The notes below the pieces were generated by a model. It saw only the letters and a list, made by a program, of their open reading frames with translations, was not told the origin of the DNA and did no database searches. From positions 1-46,559 of the forward strand of contig NZ_JASFDV010000058.1 of the NCBI RefSeq assembly GCF_030766825.1: a DNA stretch of 46,559 bases, given 5' to 3'. The DNA is from Nocardiopsis sp. CC223A (lineage in GTDB: Bacteria; Actinomycetota; Actinomycetes; Streptosporangiales; Streptosporangiaceae). The stretch's first letter is position 1. Every line of letters starts with the position of its first letter. Shown here piece by piece: positions 17,604 to 26,591 of the stretch. The translations under genes and the position numbers were made by a program.

Positions 17604-20600
17604 GTGGCCTCCTCCAACAACCAGACCTCCTGGATCGGTGAGGGCTTCAACTACAGCCCCGGGTTCATCGAGCGCCGGTACGCGCCCTGCTCCGACAGCC
17701 AACCCGACTCCGGCAAGACCGGGGACCTGTGCTGGTCGCGCCACAACGCCACGTTCTCCCTCAATGGTCGCTCCGGCGAGATGTTCCTGGATGAGGACGG
17801 CACCTGGCGTATGCGCCACGACGACGCCTCCAAGATCGAACGGCTCACCGGTACCACCAACGGTGACAACGACGGCGAGTACTGGCGCATCACCACTACC
17901 GACGGGACCCAGTACTACTTCGGTATGAACCGTCTGCCCGGCTACTCCAGCGGCAAGGCGGAGACCAATTCCACTTGGACGGCCCCGGTTTTCGGAGACG
18001 ACTCCGGTGAGCCCTGCAACAAGTCCGCCTTCGCGGACTCCTGGTGCCAGCAGGGCTGGCGGTGGAACCTGGACTACGTGGTGGACGTGCACGGCAACGT
18101 GATGACGTACTACTACACCGAGGAGAGCAACTACTACGGCCGCAACATGAAGGCCGACTCCCCCACCGTCTACACCCGCGGCGGGTATCTGAACCGCATC
18201 GAGTACGGGCTGCGCTCGGACAACGTCTACGGAACCGCGCCGGGCCGGGTGAAGTTCACCGTCGGGGAGCGATGCATCCCCACCGACTCCTTCGACTGCG
18301 CGGAGGACAAGTTCACCAGTGCGAACGCGAGCCACTGGCCCGACGCCCCCTTCGATCAGCACTGCGCCCAGGGACAGAACTGCACCAACCGCTTTTCGCC
18401 GACCTTCTGGACCCGCAAAAAGCTGAACAGCATCACCACCCAGGTCCACGACGGCACCGCCTACCGCAACGTCGGCTCCTGGGAACTGACCCACGCCTAC
18501 CCCCAGACCGGCGACGGCACTCCCCCGGATCTGTGGCTGCACTCGATCGAGCACACCGGCCACGTCGGCGGCGAAGAGAGCATGCCGCTGCTGGAGTTCG
18601 GCGGCACACCGATGGAGAACCGGGTCGACACCACCGACGACGGCTTCGCCCCCATGCTCAAGTGGCGGATCACCAAGATCCTCACCGAGAGCGGCAGCCA
18701 GATCGACATCACCTACTCGGGCGGTGAGTGCGAACCGGGGCAGACGCCGGAGCCCCACGACAACGGCACTCGCTGCTTCCCCGTCGTGAACACGACCGCC
18801 GACGGCAAGAGCGAGTACACCGACTGGTTCCACAAGTACGTGGTGACCCAGGTCAGCGAGTTCGACCTGGTGACCGACCAGCCCGAACAGCGCACCACCT
18901 ACGACTACGTCGGTGACGCCGCATGGCGTTACCGGGATGCCGACGGGTTCATCCGGGACAAGCTCCGGACCTGGTCCGACTGGCGCGGATACGCACAGGT
19001 ACGGGTGACCGAGGGCCTGCCGGACGAGACCCGATCGGAAACCGAGCACCGCTTCTTCCGCGGTATGCACGGCGACCGCCAGCCCACCGGAACCCGCACG
19101 GTCAAGGTGACCGACAGTGAGGGCAACGAGCACACCGACCTCAACGAGTACAACGGGTTCACCCTGGAAGAGATCACCCGCAACGGACCCGGCGGGGACA
19201 TCGTCGAAAAGACGATCTCCCTGCCCTGGAGCCGGGTGACCGCACAGCGCACCTACTCCTGGGGCACCCTCGAGTCACGCATTACCGGGATGGCCTCCAC
19301 CACCCAGTACATCGCGGTGGACGGCGGCTGGATGCGCACACGGGAGACCGCCGAATACGACACTCTGGGGCGTACCACTCAGGTCCATCACCACGGTGAC
19401 GTTGACGACGCCGGTGATGACCAGTGCACCCGCTACACCTACGCCGACAACACCACCCTGCGAATCCTGGACGCCGTGGCGCGGACGGAGAAGGTCGCCG
19501 TGGGGTGCGGCGCCACTCCTTCCCGCCCTGACGATGTCATCAGCGATGAGCGGGTCCACTACGACGGTCGCGGCTACGGGCAGGCGCCTACGGCCGGGCT
19601 GCCCACTGCCACCCAGCGCATCGAGGACTACGACGGATCCACCCCCGTCTACCAGACGGTCCAGGAGACCGAGTACGACGCCTTCGGCCGGGCGGTCTCC
19701 GAGAGCGATGCACTGGGTAACACCACGGTGACCTTCTACTCCCCGGAAACAGCAGGAGGCGTGGCGACCACCGTCACCACCACCAACCCGCTGGGGCACA
19801 TCGACACGGAGCACTTCGACCCCCTGCGCGGACTGCCCGTCGCGGAGATCGATCCCAACGGCAACCGCACGGACATGGCCCACGACCCCCTCGGCCGCCT
19901 CACCCAGGTGTGGACACCCGAGCGCAAGAAGGCGGACGGTGTCGACCCCGCCATGCGGTTCGAGTACCACGTGCGCAACGACGCTCCATCTGCCGTCATC
20001 TCGCACACCCGTCGGGAGGATGGCACCTATGCCTCCACCTACCAGCTCTACGACGGGCTGCTGCGCCTGCGCCAGGAGCAGGCACCGGCGGCCGTCGGCG
20101 ATGGCCGACTGATCAGCGACGTCTTCTACGACAGCCGTGGCCTGAAGATCAAGGAACGCCACGGCTACCACAATGAGGAGGCCGGGCCCGGGCAAACGCT
20201 CTTCCACCCGGACCAGGGGGACGACCGCATCCCCCGGTACACCGAGACCGTCTACGACGGAACGGGACGTGCCGTCGAGGTCATCTCCCTCTCCCGCAGC
20301 AGGGAACTGTGGCGCACCAACTCCCAGGACCTGGGTGACCGCCTGCTGGTGACCCCGGCCGACGGCGCCATTCCGACCACGACCATCAAGAACGCCCTGG
20401 GCCAGACGGTCGAGCTGCGCCAGCACTCGGGTGACACCCCCCAGGCCGACTACACCGCGCTGACCTACACCTACACCGACACCGGTGAGGTGGCCACCAT
20501 CACCGACGAGGCCGGCAATGTCTGGCGCAACCACTACGACCTGCGCGGCCGCAAGACCAAGACCGAGGACCCCGACCGGGGAACGACCACCTACACCTAC

Positions 20601-22949
20601 GACGACGCCGACCGCCTCGTCTCCCGCACCGACGCCCGTGGTGAAACCGTCTCCTACGTCTATGACGCACTGGGGCGCAAGACCGGCCAGCACCAGGGCG
20701 GAACGGACGGGCCGCTGCTCGCCTCCTGGACCTTCGACACCGTGGCCAAGGGCCAGCTGAGCAACGCTGTCCGCCACGTCGACGGGCAGCAGTACACCAC
20801 CACGATCCACGCCTATGACCCCTTGGGGCGGTCCACGGCCACCACCGTCTACATCCCGCGGACGCCGGAGAACGGAGGGCTCGGCGGACCTTACCGGTTC
20901 CGCACCACGTACAACTCCGACGGCACCATCAAGTCGAACACCTTCCCCGCGGGCAGTGGTCTGCCGGAGGAGACGGTGAGCTACACCTACAACAACGCGG
21001 GCCTTCCGGTCTCCATCCGGGGCCTGAGCGAGACCTTCCAGATGAGCTACCTGCACGACGTCGTCTACTCCAGCCGTGGTCAGGTCCTTCAGCGCACCTT
21101 CTACCGCAACGACGGCAACAACCAGGCCAATGAGACCTGGGACACCCGCACCTACGACCCCGCGACCGACCGCGTGACGGTGGCGAGGATCCACCCTGAG
21201 GTCGGCCACGGCACCCTCGTCGAGCAGACCTACACCTATGACGACGCCGGCAACGTGCTGAGCATCAAGGACGAGCCCACCGCTGAGGGCCTCCTCCCGG
21301 ACGTGCAGTGCTTCGCCTACGACGACATGCGACGCCTCACCGACGAGTGGACCTCCCTACAGGGCGGCGAGCAGGCCTGTGACGGGGGACCGGCACGGGA
21401 GAACGTCGGTGGCGCCGCGCCGTACTGGAACAGCTACACCTATGACGCGCTCGGCAACCGCACCTCCGAGACGCGCCGCGGCCTGATCGAGGCCGGGGAC
21501 ATCGAAAGCACCTACCACCGCCCCGGAGCGGGGGAGGACCGCCCGCACGCGGTGACCCAGGTCGACTCCAACGGCAACAGCGGTCTCGCCACCTACACCT
21601 ACGACGAGGCCGGGAACATGACCTCCCGGCGCAGTGCCACCCGTGACCAGACCCTGGAATGGAACGCCGAGGGCCAGCTCACCGCCGTCCGGGAAGGCGA
21701 CAGCACCTCTCGGTTCGTCTATGATGCCGAGGGCGAACGCCTGATCCGCGACGACGGCAACGCGGTGACGCTGTTCCTGCCCGGAATGGAGGTCTCTTTC
21801 AACAAGGAGGAGCTCACCAGCCAGGGGACGCGCCTGTACGAGCACGAGGGCGCAGTCATCGCCAGCCGCTCCAGCACCGGGGACGTGCACTGGATCTTCT
21901 CCGACCACCATCAGACCGGACAGTTGGCGATCAACTCACTGACCGGCGAGAGCGTTCGCCGCAGGTTCACCGCTTTCGGTACCGAGCGCGGAACCGCCAC
22001 CGGGAGCTGGCCGAACTCGCGCGGTTACGTGGGTGGAGTGATCGACGAACAGGCCGGCTTCACCCGGCTGGGGGCACGCTCCTACGACAGTGAAACGGGG
22101 ATGTTCATCTCGGCTGACCCGGTCGTCGACTTCAGCGACTCGCAGCAGATGAACGGGTACGCGTACGCGAACAACAACCCGACGTCGTTCACCGACCCCG
22201 ACGGGTTGTACTACCGCAAGAGCTTCTCCAAGGCACGCAAGTGGGCCGCTGCCTACCGCGCTCGCCAGGCCGCGATCCGCGCTTACCAGGCCCGGATGGC
22301 CGCGATTCGCGCTTACCGGATCCGTCAGGCCGCAATCCGTGCCTACCGGATCCGCCAGGCTGCCATCCGCGCTGCGAAGATCCGTGCTGCACACATCCGC
22401 GCGGCGAAGGCCGCCAACGCCGCCCGCAAGGCCGCGGCGATGCGCGCCGCCGCCGCCCGCAAGGCCGCCGCAAGAAAGGCCATGCGCGACCGCGCCGCCC
22501 GAGAAAACGCTGCCAGAAGAAGGATCTCGAGAGACAAGAACCTTGGCACGCATGACGGGCCCAAGGGGTTCTCTTCTGGGAACCCAAAGAAGCCGGAGCA
22601 TCTCGGCCTATCGAACGGGCGACACGAATGGCCTGAAATTTCCCCTCAAAAGCACAGCAAGGGCAGTGGCGCGAATCATGTAAAAGTTATCGTTGAAAGG
22701 ACATCAAGCCCTTACGGAAATTGCACGGCTATGCAATATGAGACCATTGTCTGGATGAATCGAGCGTCTGGGACTGCTATTGGTGCTTACGTGGGGGCGG
22801 GAGTTGGAGCGGGGGTTGGTTTTATTCCGGCTTTTGCTCCCGTTGGAGGGCCGGTCGGTGTCGGCCTGGCCGGATTTGGAGTAGGAGTTGGCCTGGGCTA
22901 CGCAATTGGTGACGGAGTGGGCCAGAGTATGCTCAGGGCGGTATGCTAG
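17604..22949 (+). CDS. Rhs/YD-repeat polymorphic-toxin protein, 5'-truncated, with low-GC C-terminal tip
   Basis: 1781 residues if begun at GTG 17604, which has no visible ribosome site. Rhs-type sequence is already present upstream in frame ('VSYRVASSNNQTSWIGEGF') and begins abruptly at about 17590, so the signal peptide and first part of the original gene are missing. Many YD repeats follow ('EYDTLGRTTQVHH', 'YVYDALGRKTG', 'TYDEAGNMTSRRS'). The Rhs core ends around residues 1474-1533 with 'RLGARSYDSETGMFISADP' and 'TDPDGLYY'. Residues about 1545-1630 are an Arg/Ala repeat. Residues about 1632-1781 are a separate, AT-richer tip ending in a glycine-zipper-like stretch. In known Rhs systems the tip is the toxin and the core a shell. 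Whether this truncated gene is expressed or exported is unclear. Confidence 0.8.
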   Translation: MASSNNQTSWIGEGFNYSPGFIERRYAPCSDSQPDSGKTGDLCWSRHNATFSLNGRSGEMFLDEDGTWRMRHDDASKIERLTGTTNGDNDGEYWRITTTDGTQYYFGMNRLPGYSSGKAETNSTWTAPVFGDDSGEPCNKSAFADSWCQQGWRWNLDYVVDVHGNVMTYYYTEESNYYGRNMKADSPTVYTRGGYLNRIEYGLRSDNVYGTAPGRVKFTVGERCIPTDSFDCAEDKFTSANASHWPDAPFDQHCAQGQNCTNRFSPTFWTRKKLNSITTQVHDGTAYRNVGSWELTHAYPQTGDGTPPDLWLHSIEHTGHVGGEESMPLLEFGGTPMENRVDTTDDGFAPMLKWRITKILTESGSQIDITYSGGECEPGQTPEPHDNGTRCFPVVNTTADGKSEYTDWFHKYVVTQVSEFDLVTDQPEQRTTYDYVGDAAWRYRDADGFIRDKLRTWSDWRGYAQVRVTEGLPDETRSETEHRFFRGMHGDRQPTGTRTVKVTDSEGNEHTDLNEYNGFTLEEITRNGPGGDIVEKTISLPWSRVTAQRTYSWGTLESRITGMASTTQYIAVDGGWMRTRETAEYDTLGRTTQVHHHGDVDDAGDDQCTRYTYADNTTLRILDAVARTEKVAVGCGATPSRPDDVISDERVHYDGRGYGQAPTAGLPTATQRIEDYDGSTPVYQTVQETEYDAFGRAVSESDALGNTTVTFYSPETAGGVATTVTTTNPLGHIDTEHFDPLRGLPVAEIDPNGNRTDMAHDPLGRLTQVWTPERKKADGVDPAMRFEYHVRNDAPSAVISHTRREDGTYASTYQLYDGLLRLRQEQAPAAVGDGRLISDVFYDSRGLKIKERHGYHNEEAGPGQTLFHPDQGDDRIPRYTETVYDGTGRAVEVISLSRSRELWRTNSQDLGDRLLVTPADGAIPTTTIKNALGQTVELRQHSGDTPQADYTALTYTYTDTGEVATITDEAGNVWRNHYDLRGRKTKTEDPDRGTTTYTYDDADRLVSRTDARGETVSYVYDALGRKTGQHQGGTDGPLLASWTFDTVAKGQLSNAVRHVDGQQYTTTIHAYDPLGRSTATTVYIPRTPENGGLGGPYRFRTTYNSDGTIKSNTFPAGSGLPEETVSYTYNNAGLPVSIRGLSETFQMSYLHDVVYSSRGQVLQRTFYRNDGNNQANETWDTRTYDPATDRVTVARIHPEVGHGTLVEQTYTYDDAGNVLSIKDEPTAEGLLPDVQCFAYDDMRRLTDEWTSLQGGEQACDGGPARENVGGAAPYWNSYTYDALGNRTSETRRGLIEAGDIESTYHRPGAGEDRPHAVTQVDSNGNSGLATYTYDEAGNMTSRRSATRDQTLEWNAEGQLTAVREGDSTSRFVYDAEGERLIRDDGNAVTLFLPGMEVSFNKEELTSQGTRLYEHEGAVIASRSSTGDVHWIFSDHHQTGQLAINSLTGESVRRRFTAFGTERGTATGSWPNSRGYVGGVIDEQAGFTRLGARSYDSETGMFISADPVVDFSDSQQMNGYAYANNNPTSFTDPDGLYYRKSFSKARKWAAAYRARQAAIRAYQARMAAIRAYRIRQAAIRAYRIRQAAIRAAKIRAAHIRAAKAANAARKAAAMRAAAARKAAARKAMRDRAARENAARRRISRDKNLGTHDGPKGFSSGNPKKPEHLGLSNGRHEWPEISPQKHSKGSGANHVKVIVERTSSPYGNCTAMQYETIVWMNRASGTAIGAYVGAGVGAGVGFIPAFAPVGGPVGVGLAGFGVGVGLGYAIGDGVGQSMLRAVC
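22240..22490 (+). repeat. Imperfect Arg/Ala codon repeat inside the Rhs gene
   Basis: Repeated units of the type 'RQAAIRAYRI' and 'AAKIRAAHIRAAK' appear about eight times, encoding a strongly basic Ala/Arg-rich helix of some 85 residues between the Rhs core and the tip. The DNA units are similar but not identical. A lever, DNA-binding or membrane-interacting helix is possible. Confidence 0.7.
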
Positions 22950-23007
22950 GTATCTGCTGAGGTAAATTTAATCAGCGGATAAGTTTTGTCTTCAGTGGTT
23001 GATCTTG

Positions 23008-23056
23008 CCCCGTCTCCCCGGTGGTGAAATTCGAGCTTCCCAGGAGGCGGGGTTTT
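23008..23056 (+). terminator. Rho-independent terminator after the Rhs gene
   Basis: The arms CCCCGTCTCC (23008-23017) and GGAGGCGGGG (23043-23052) pair with one G-U and are followed directly by TTTTAATT. This is one of the few canonical T-tailed terminators in the window and lies between the Rhs gene and the candidate immunity gene. The rest of the 304-bp gap (22950-23253) is AT-rich and shows no gene. Confidence 0.75.
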
Positions 23057-23253
23057 AATTGAGGCTAGGGAAAAATTGAAAAGTTGATTTCTTGAATTTA
23101 AAAGCTGGGTTTCTGGGGTGCAAGCTGTTCTCTCGGGGTGCTGCGGATTTCCCTGCTCTCGGGTGGCCTAGGGATGGTTCGAGTGATCTGAGTTAGGGTT
23201 ATTTCGTGAGGTTTTGTTAGTGCTTCAGGTTGATTAAAATTTATGGAGAAAAA

Positions 23254-23850
23254 GTGAGTAACTCCAGCCCTCGGGATAATTTCTCTAAAGTAGTCTTTTG
23301 GTTGGTCGGCGCCGGCTTTGGGTTGCTTATATTTTTGATACTTTTGCTTCTTTTCTTTCTGGGGAGGGTCGGTGCTGATCCGAGCGCGGCTCCGTCGCTG
23401 GCGATGTCGGGATTGGTGAGCGTGGCTGGAGGGGTGGTTTGTGGATTTTTTGTTTCCGTTGCCCTGAGCTATCTTGCGCGGAGTGTGGCTGGGCTTCCTT
23501 TGCCTTCGGGTATGAATTGGTCGGTTAGGAGATCTGCTGGGAGGGTGATTCGCCAGAAGATTCTTACAGGCGATTTTCTGATCGATGAAGCGGCTAGATG
23601 TATGGCTGAGCGCAGAGTGGCCTATAGCGTTCCTCCTTGGTTTGTTTTTCTTGTTTTTCTTGCTCTCGTGAATTTTGTGGTGATGTTGCCCCGGCTCTGG
23701 GATCCTGGATTTGATCCTGTGGGTTCCCCTTTTTGGGTCTATTTATTTCTAGTCTTGGTGGGTTTCTTTTGTCTACTGTTCACGGCTCGCAATAAGAGGC
23801 GTGCTCGCGATTTTCTCATATTCGTCCGAACTCAAGGGCGTCCTGGGTGA
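23254..23850 (+). CDS. Low-GC four-helix membrane protein, candidate immunity protein to the Rhs tip
   Basis: 198 residues from GTG 23254, chosen because GGAG lies 5 nt upstream; an in-frame TTG at 23230 would add 8 residues. Four hydrophobic helices are visible, at about residues 12-36, 48-72, 127-146 and 158-178. A basic cytosolic loop ('VRRSAGRVIRQKIL') lies between helices 2 and 3, and the C-terminus is basic. No family is recognised. Codon use is strikingly AT-rich compared with neighbours, matching the end of the Rhs gene. Position directly downstream of an Rhs tip is where immunity genes sit in polymorphic toxin loci. A membrane immunity protein would suit a membrane-acting tip. The assignment is by context only. 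Confidence 0.6.
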   Translation: MSNSSPRDNFSKVVFWLVGAGFGLLIFLILLLLFFLGRVGADPSAAPSLAMSGLVSVAGGVVCGFFVSVALSYLARSVAGLPLPSGMNWSVRRSAGRVIRQKILTGDFLIDEAARCMAERRVAYSVPPWFVFLVFLALVNFVVMLPRLWDPGFDPVGSPFWVYLFLVLVGFFCLLFTARNKRRARDFLIFVRTQGRPG

Positions 23851-23904
23851 TGTCTTAGTATTGGTTTGCTGGTGGGTTGATCTGCTGTTCTGAACCGCTG
23901 TGTC

Positions 23905-24230
23905 GCTCATGATGAGGAGCCTTTTTCGCCCTGCCTCGCCAAGCTGAAGAACCAGAACAGCACGGATGGTCTTCCTGGCCTGCTGAGGGCAGCAGCGTAG
24001 GCGGCACAGGAGGTCCCACTGCTTGAGCTGGGCGCTCGCGCGCTCACCCGGCACGAAACACTTGGTGTGGGTGGAGTTGGCGTCGCTCCACTGCGGCTTG
24101 CAACGCCCCTTGAACGGGCAGAGCACCATCTTTGCCAGCTTCATGTAGCCCTTGTCGCCCAGGCCGATCACCCCGCTGGCTTTGATGCGCTCGGCGATCT
24201 TCCACACCCGGGCCGCGGTCAACGAGCGCG
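23905..24230 (-). pseudogene. C-terminal remnant of an IS5-family transposase
   Basis: Translated on the minus strand, 'LTAARVWKIAERI', 'GLGDKGYMKLAK', 'PGERASAQLKQWDLLCRLRCC' and 'AILVLQ'-like 'AVLVLQLGEAGRK' form the last part of an IS5-type DDE transposase; the Glu in 'GERA' is the usual third catalytic residue. The first two Asp and all of the N-terminal half are absent, and the frame runs into unrelated sequence at both ends. The remnant abuts the complete IS that begins at 24389. Confidence 0.75.
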
Positions 24231-24388
24231 AGGTGGTCCAGGACCTGCGGGAGGAGGCCGCGCTGCCCGTCAGGCTGCTGCTGACCGCGGGCTTGCCGGG
24301 CGGGACTTCACCCACGCCCAGGCTGAGCGGGGGACACGGGTTTTGCTCGTTCCCAGGCGGGCCGAGCAACGTACCGACCCGGATGCCT

Positions 24389-24408
24389 CTCAGCTTTTTG
24401 TTTAACCT
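24389..24408 (+). repeat. Left terminal inverted repeat of the IS
   Basis: 20 bp, exact inverse complement of 25961-25980. It contains the transposase TAA stop (read on the minus strand). Confidence 0.85.
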
Positions 24409-25844
24409 GTCCGGTTCTTGTGTTCTGTCAAAGTCACAGCGCGTTTGACGGTCTTTCCGACCTCGTGTCGGGACGCGGGACCGCGGTTCTTCGATCCGAG
24501 CGGGCGACCGGGACCGGGCCGGGAGGGTTTGGGCGCACCGGCCGGACAGGCCACCCTCGCTCGGAGGTGGCGAAACCCCCGCCGCACCCGGGCCGGGGTG
24601 AGTCGGCCCGGCCGGGCCGGCCGTTCCCAGGGGCGGCGTAGGTCCTCGGCCAGCGGGCGGGCCAACCGCAGCTGGGTGTGGGCGGCGATCACCAGCCAGG
24701 TCCACCGGTCGGCCGCCTCGGGCGAGCGGACCTTCGGGCTGGTCCAGCCCAGGGTCTGCTTGAACAGGCGGAAGGTGTGCTCCAGGTCGAAACGGCGCAG
24801 GAACGCCTGCCAGAGCCGGTCCACATGGTCGGCGTCCACTCCGGTGGCCGAGGACCACAGCCACACCGGCTCGGGGTCGCGGTCACCGGGCAGGTGTTCG
24901 ACCTGCAGGCGCACCAGGGTGCCCTCGACGATGGGCAGGTCCCCGTCGTGGTCGAGCCAGGGGCCGCGGTGGGACAGGCGGGGGTGGAGCCGGTCCCAGG
25001 CCATCGCCACGGCGGTGCCGTAGCGGGTGGTGTCGGTGGTGGTGGCCTGGTCGGGGGCGTGCCAGCTGCCCTGCTCGGCCAGGGTGAAAGCGGGGCCGTG
25101 CTTGCGGGGGCGGCCCGTGCGGGGGCCGGGGCGGTAGGGCGGCGCGGGCCGCAGCATGACGCGGTCGGAGCGCAGGCGACCCACCAGTTCCACGGGAAGG
25201 TCGGCTAGGACGAAGGCCAATCGGCACACGTCGTAGCCGGAGTCCATGACGATGAGGACATCCGGGTCGCCCTGGCGGTGGTGTCCGGCGGTGATGAGGC
25301 GGCCCACGACTTCGCGCAGCTGGGCGGCGGTGAGGGCGGTGGCGTCGTCGGCCGGGCCCAGCCTGACCGCGTCCAGGACCTGGGTCCAGCAGGTGCGCCC
25401 GGTCTCCAGGGCGGCGACGAAGGAGTAGGGCCGGCCCGGGATGAACTGCGAGGCGTTCTTGGACCGGCCGTAGACGTGGCAGAACAGCCGGTCCGGGCTG
25501 GTGGGCGCATCGGGGCGCAGCCAGGGGGAGGCGTCCACGGCCAGCACGATGCGGCCGTCGGCCGCCCGGGGCAGCGGCAGGCGGGCCAGGGATCGGCGCA
25601 GCCGGTCGATGTGGACGCGGCCGTGGTTGAGGGCGTCGTACATCGCCCCGTGGCCGCGCTGGTGCTCGGCCACCAGGGTCAGCTCGGCTGGAGAGGTGAC
25701 CGGTCCATCTGCGCACAGCACCGCGTCGCACAGCTCGAACAGCGCGTCGGCGCGGCGGGGCAGGCAGGCGTGCAAGTCGGTCCGGAAGCGGGACAAGGCG
25801 GACAACGACTCGACGTGGGCGTTGTCATAGGCAAGACTCGTCAT
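24402..25844 (-). CDS. DDE transposase (NF041680-like, IS4/IS701-type fold)
   Basis: 480 residues from the ATG at 25842-25844; homologous sequence starts at 'MTSLAYDNAHVESLSALSRF', so longer upstream in-frame starts are unlikely. The catalytic triad is visible: D104 in 'VLAVDASPWLRPD', D201 in 'LIVMDSGYDVCRLA' and E355 in 'RFDLEHTFRLFKQTLGW', with K362 seven residues on, as in the IS4-group Y-R-E-K signature. The C-terminus is basic and Pro-rich. It catalyses transposition of the element bounded by the 20-bp repeats. The gene is intact, with normal high-GC codon use. Confidence 0.88.
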   Translation of the reverse strand: MTSLAYDNAHVESLSALSRFRTDLHACLPRRADALFELCDAVLCADGPVTSPAELTLVAEHQRGHGAMYDALNHGRVHIDRLRRSLARLPLPRAADGRIVLAVDASPWLRPDAPTSPDRLFCHVYGRSKNASQFIPGRPYSFVAALETGRTCWTQVLDAVRLGPADDATALTAAQLREVVGRLITAGHHRQGDPDVLIVMDSGYDVCRLAFVLADLPVELVGRLRSDRVMLRPAPPYRPGPRTGRPRKHGPAFTLAEQGSWHAPDQATTTDTTRYGTAVAMAWDRLHPRLSHRGPWLDHDGDLPIVEGTLVRLQVEHLPGDRDPEPVWLWSSATGVDADHVDRLWQAFLRRFDLEHTFRLFKQTLGWTSPKVRSPEAADRWTWLVIAAHTQLRLARPLAEDLRRPWERPARPGRLTPARVRRGFRHLRARVACPAGAPKPSRPGPGRPLGSKNRGPASRHEVGKTVKRAVTLTEHKNRTG

Positions 25845-25960
25845 AGCGGCCGTTTCTTGTTGCTTCGTTACTCGACATCTCGAAGCATGGGGGACGGCCG
25901 TGTCTGTTGTCGGGGGAACGACGAAACCCGTGGCCGGAGCGGTGTCCGGGCCACGGGCCG

Positions 25961-25980
25961 AGGTTAAACAAAAAGCTGAG
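25961..25980 (-). repeat. Right terminal inverted repeat of the IS
   Basis: 20 bp, exact inverse complement of the left repeat. It lies about 117 bp upstream of the transposase start codon. Confidence 0.85.
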
Positions 25981-26591
25981 GCGGCGGCCGCAAGCAGACC
26001 GGATTTCACCCCTCTGCGGCGGGAGTCGCGGTTTTTCCTCCGGTCTGGGGTCGGGGTCGCGGGTGCGTGCGGCTCTCACCCTCTGGAGCAGAGGCGAGCG
26101 AGAACGCCTTCCTCCACCCCCCGGTACTGGCGGGAAGGCGGGCACCGCTGGGGTCACCCCACCTGTGGTCGGGCTTTCAAGCGAGCGTGGAGCGCTCCTC
26201 TGTTCGCAGGCGGACCATTGCCTCCCTTTCCGAGCGGTGCGGGTGTGCACGCTCCACGTGCACCCGGCTCCGGCGATCACACCCCCACCACCCCGCACGG
26301 GCGCCCAACGATTCCCTCCACCGATCTGCCGGTGCGCCGACTGCGGCCGGGGCCGGGCCCACGCGTAGCGCCCCGTCCGTTTCCAAGCGGCTGAGCTTTT
26401 GGAAACCTTCACCTCTGTCGCGAACCCCCCTGGGGCCGGGCACCCCACTGGCCTGACACGGCTATGGCCAGGTTGCCGGGCGGGTGGGCAACCCCCTGGG
26501 GTTCAGGCCGCGGGAGGCTTTCCGGCTGGGGCCGGGCGCTGCGGCGAAGCGATTGACCGCACGGTGCATGTCCGTTTCCGGGCCCTGACCG
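25981..26591. other. Stretch without a recognisable gene
   Basis: GC-rich sequence between the IS and a decayed gene. Open frames on both strands are low-complexity Pro/Arg/Gly and show no family motif or well-placed ribosome site. I see no RNA gene. It is probably degraded DNA in the insertion hot spot. Confidence 0.5.

Larger units (their letters stand above)
24389..25980 (-). mobile_element. Complete insertion sequence with perfect 20-bp terminal inverted repeats
   Basis: About 1.59 kb bounded by CTCAGCTTTTTGTTTAACCT at 24389-24408 and its exact complement at 25961-25980, carrying one full-length DDE transposase gene on the minus strand. The transposase stop codon lies inside the left repeat. 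I see no convincing direct target duplication in the bases outside the repeats, so the insertion may have been followed by rearrangement, or the duplication is very short. The perfect repeats and intact transposase suggest recent activity. Confidence 0.85.

Noticed and set aside
17279..17641. A 120-codon frame joining the hairpin, the polymerase fragment and the first Rhs bases
   Set aside because: It is a fusion of fragments. The Rhs part is in the wrong frame and no ribosome site precedes it, so it is treated as rearrangement debris.
22240..22490. Possible CRISPR-like or satellite array
   Set aside because: The repeats are in-frame codon repeats of an Arg/Ala-rich protein segment; unit lengths vary and no unique spacers are present.
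26177..26221. A 13-codon minus-strand frame with a good ribosome site
   Set aside because: Too short to judge, no downstream gene for it to act as a leader peptide, and no conservation evidence.
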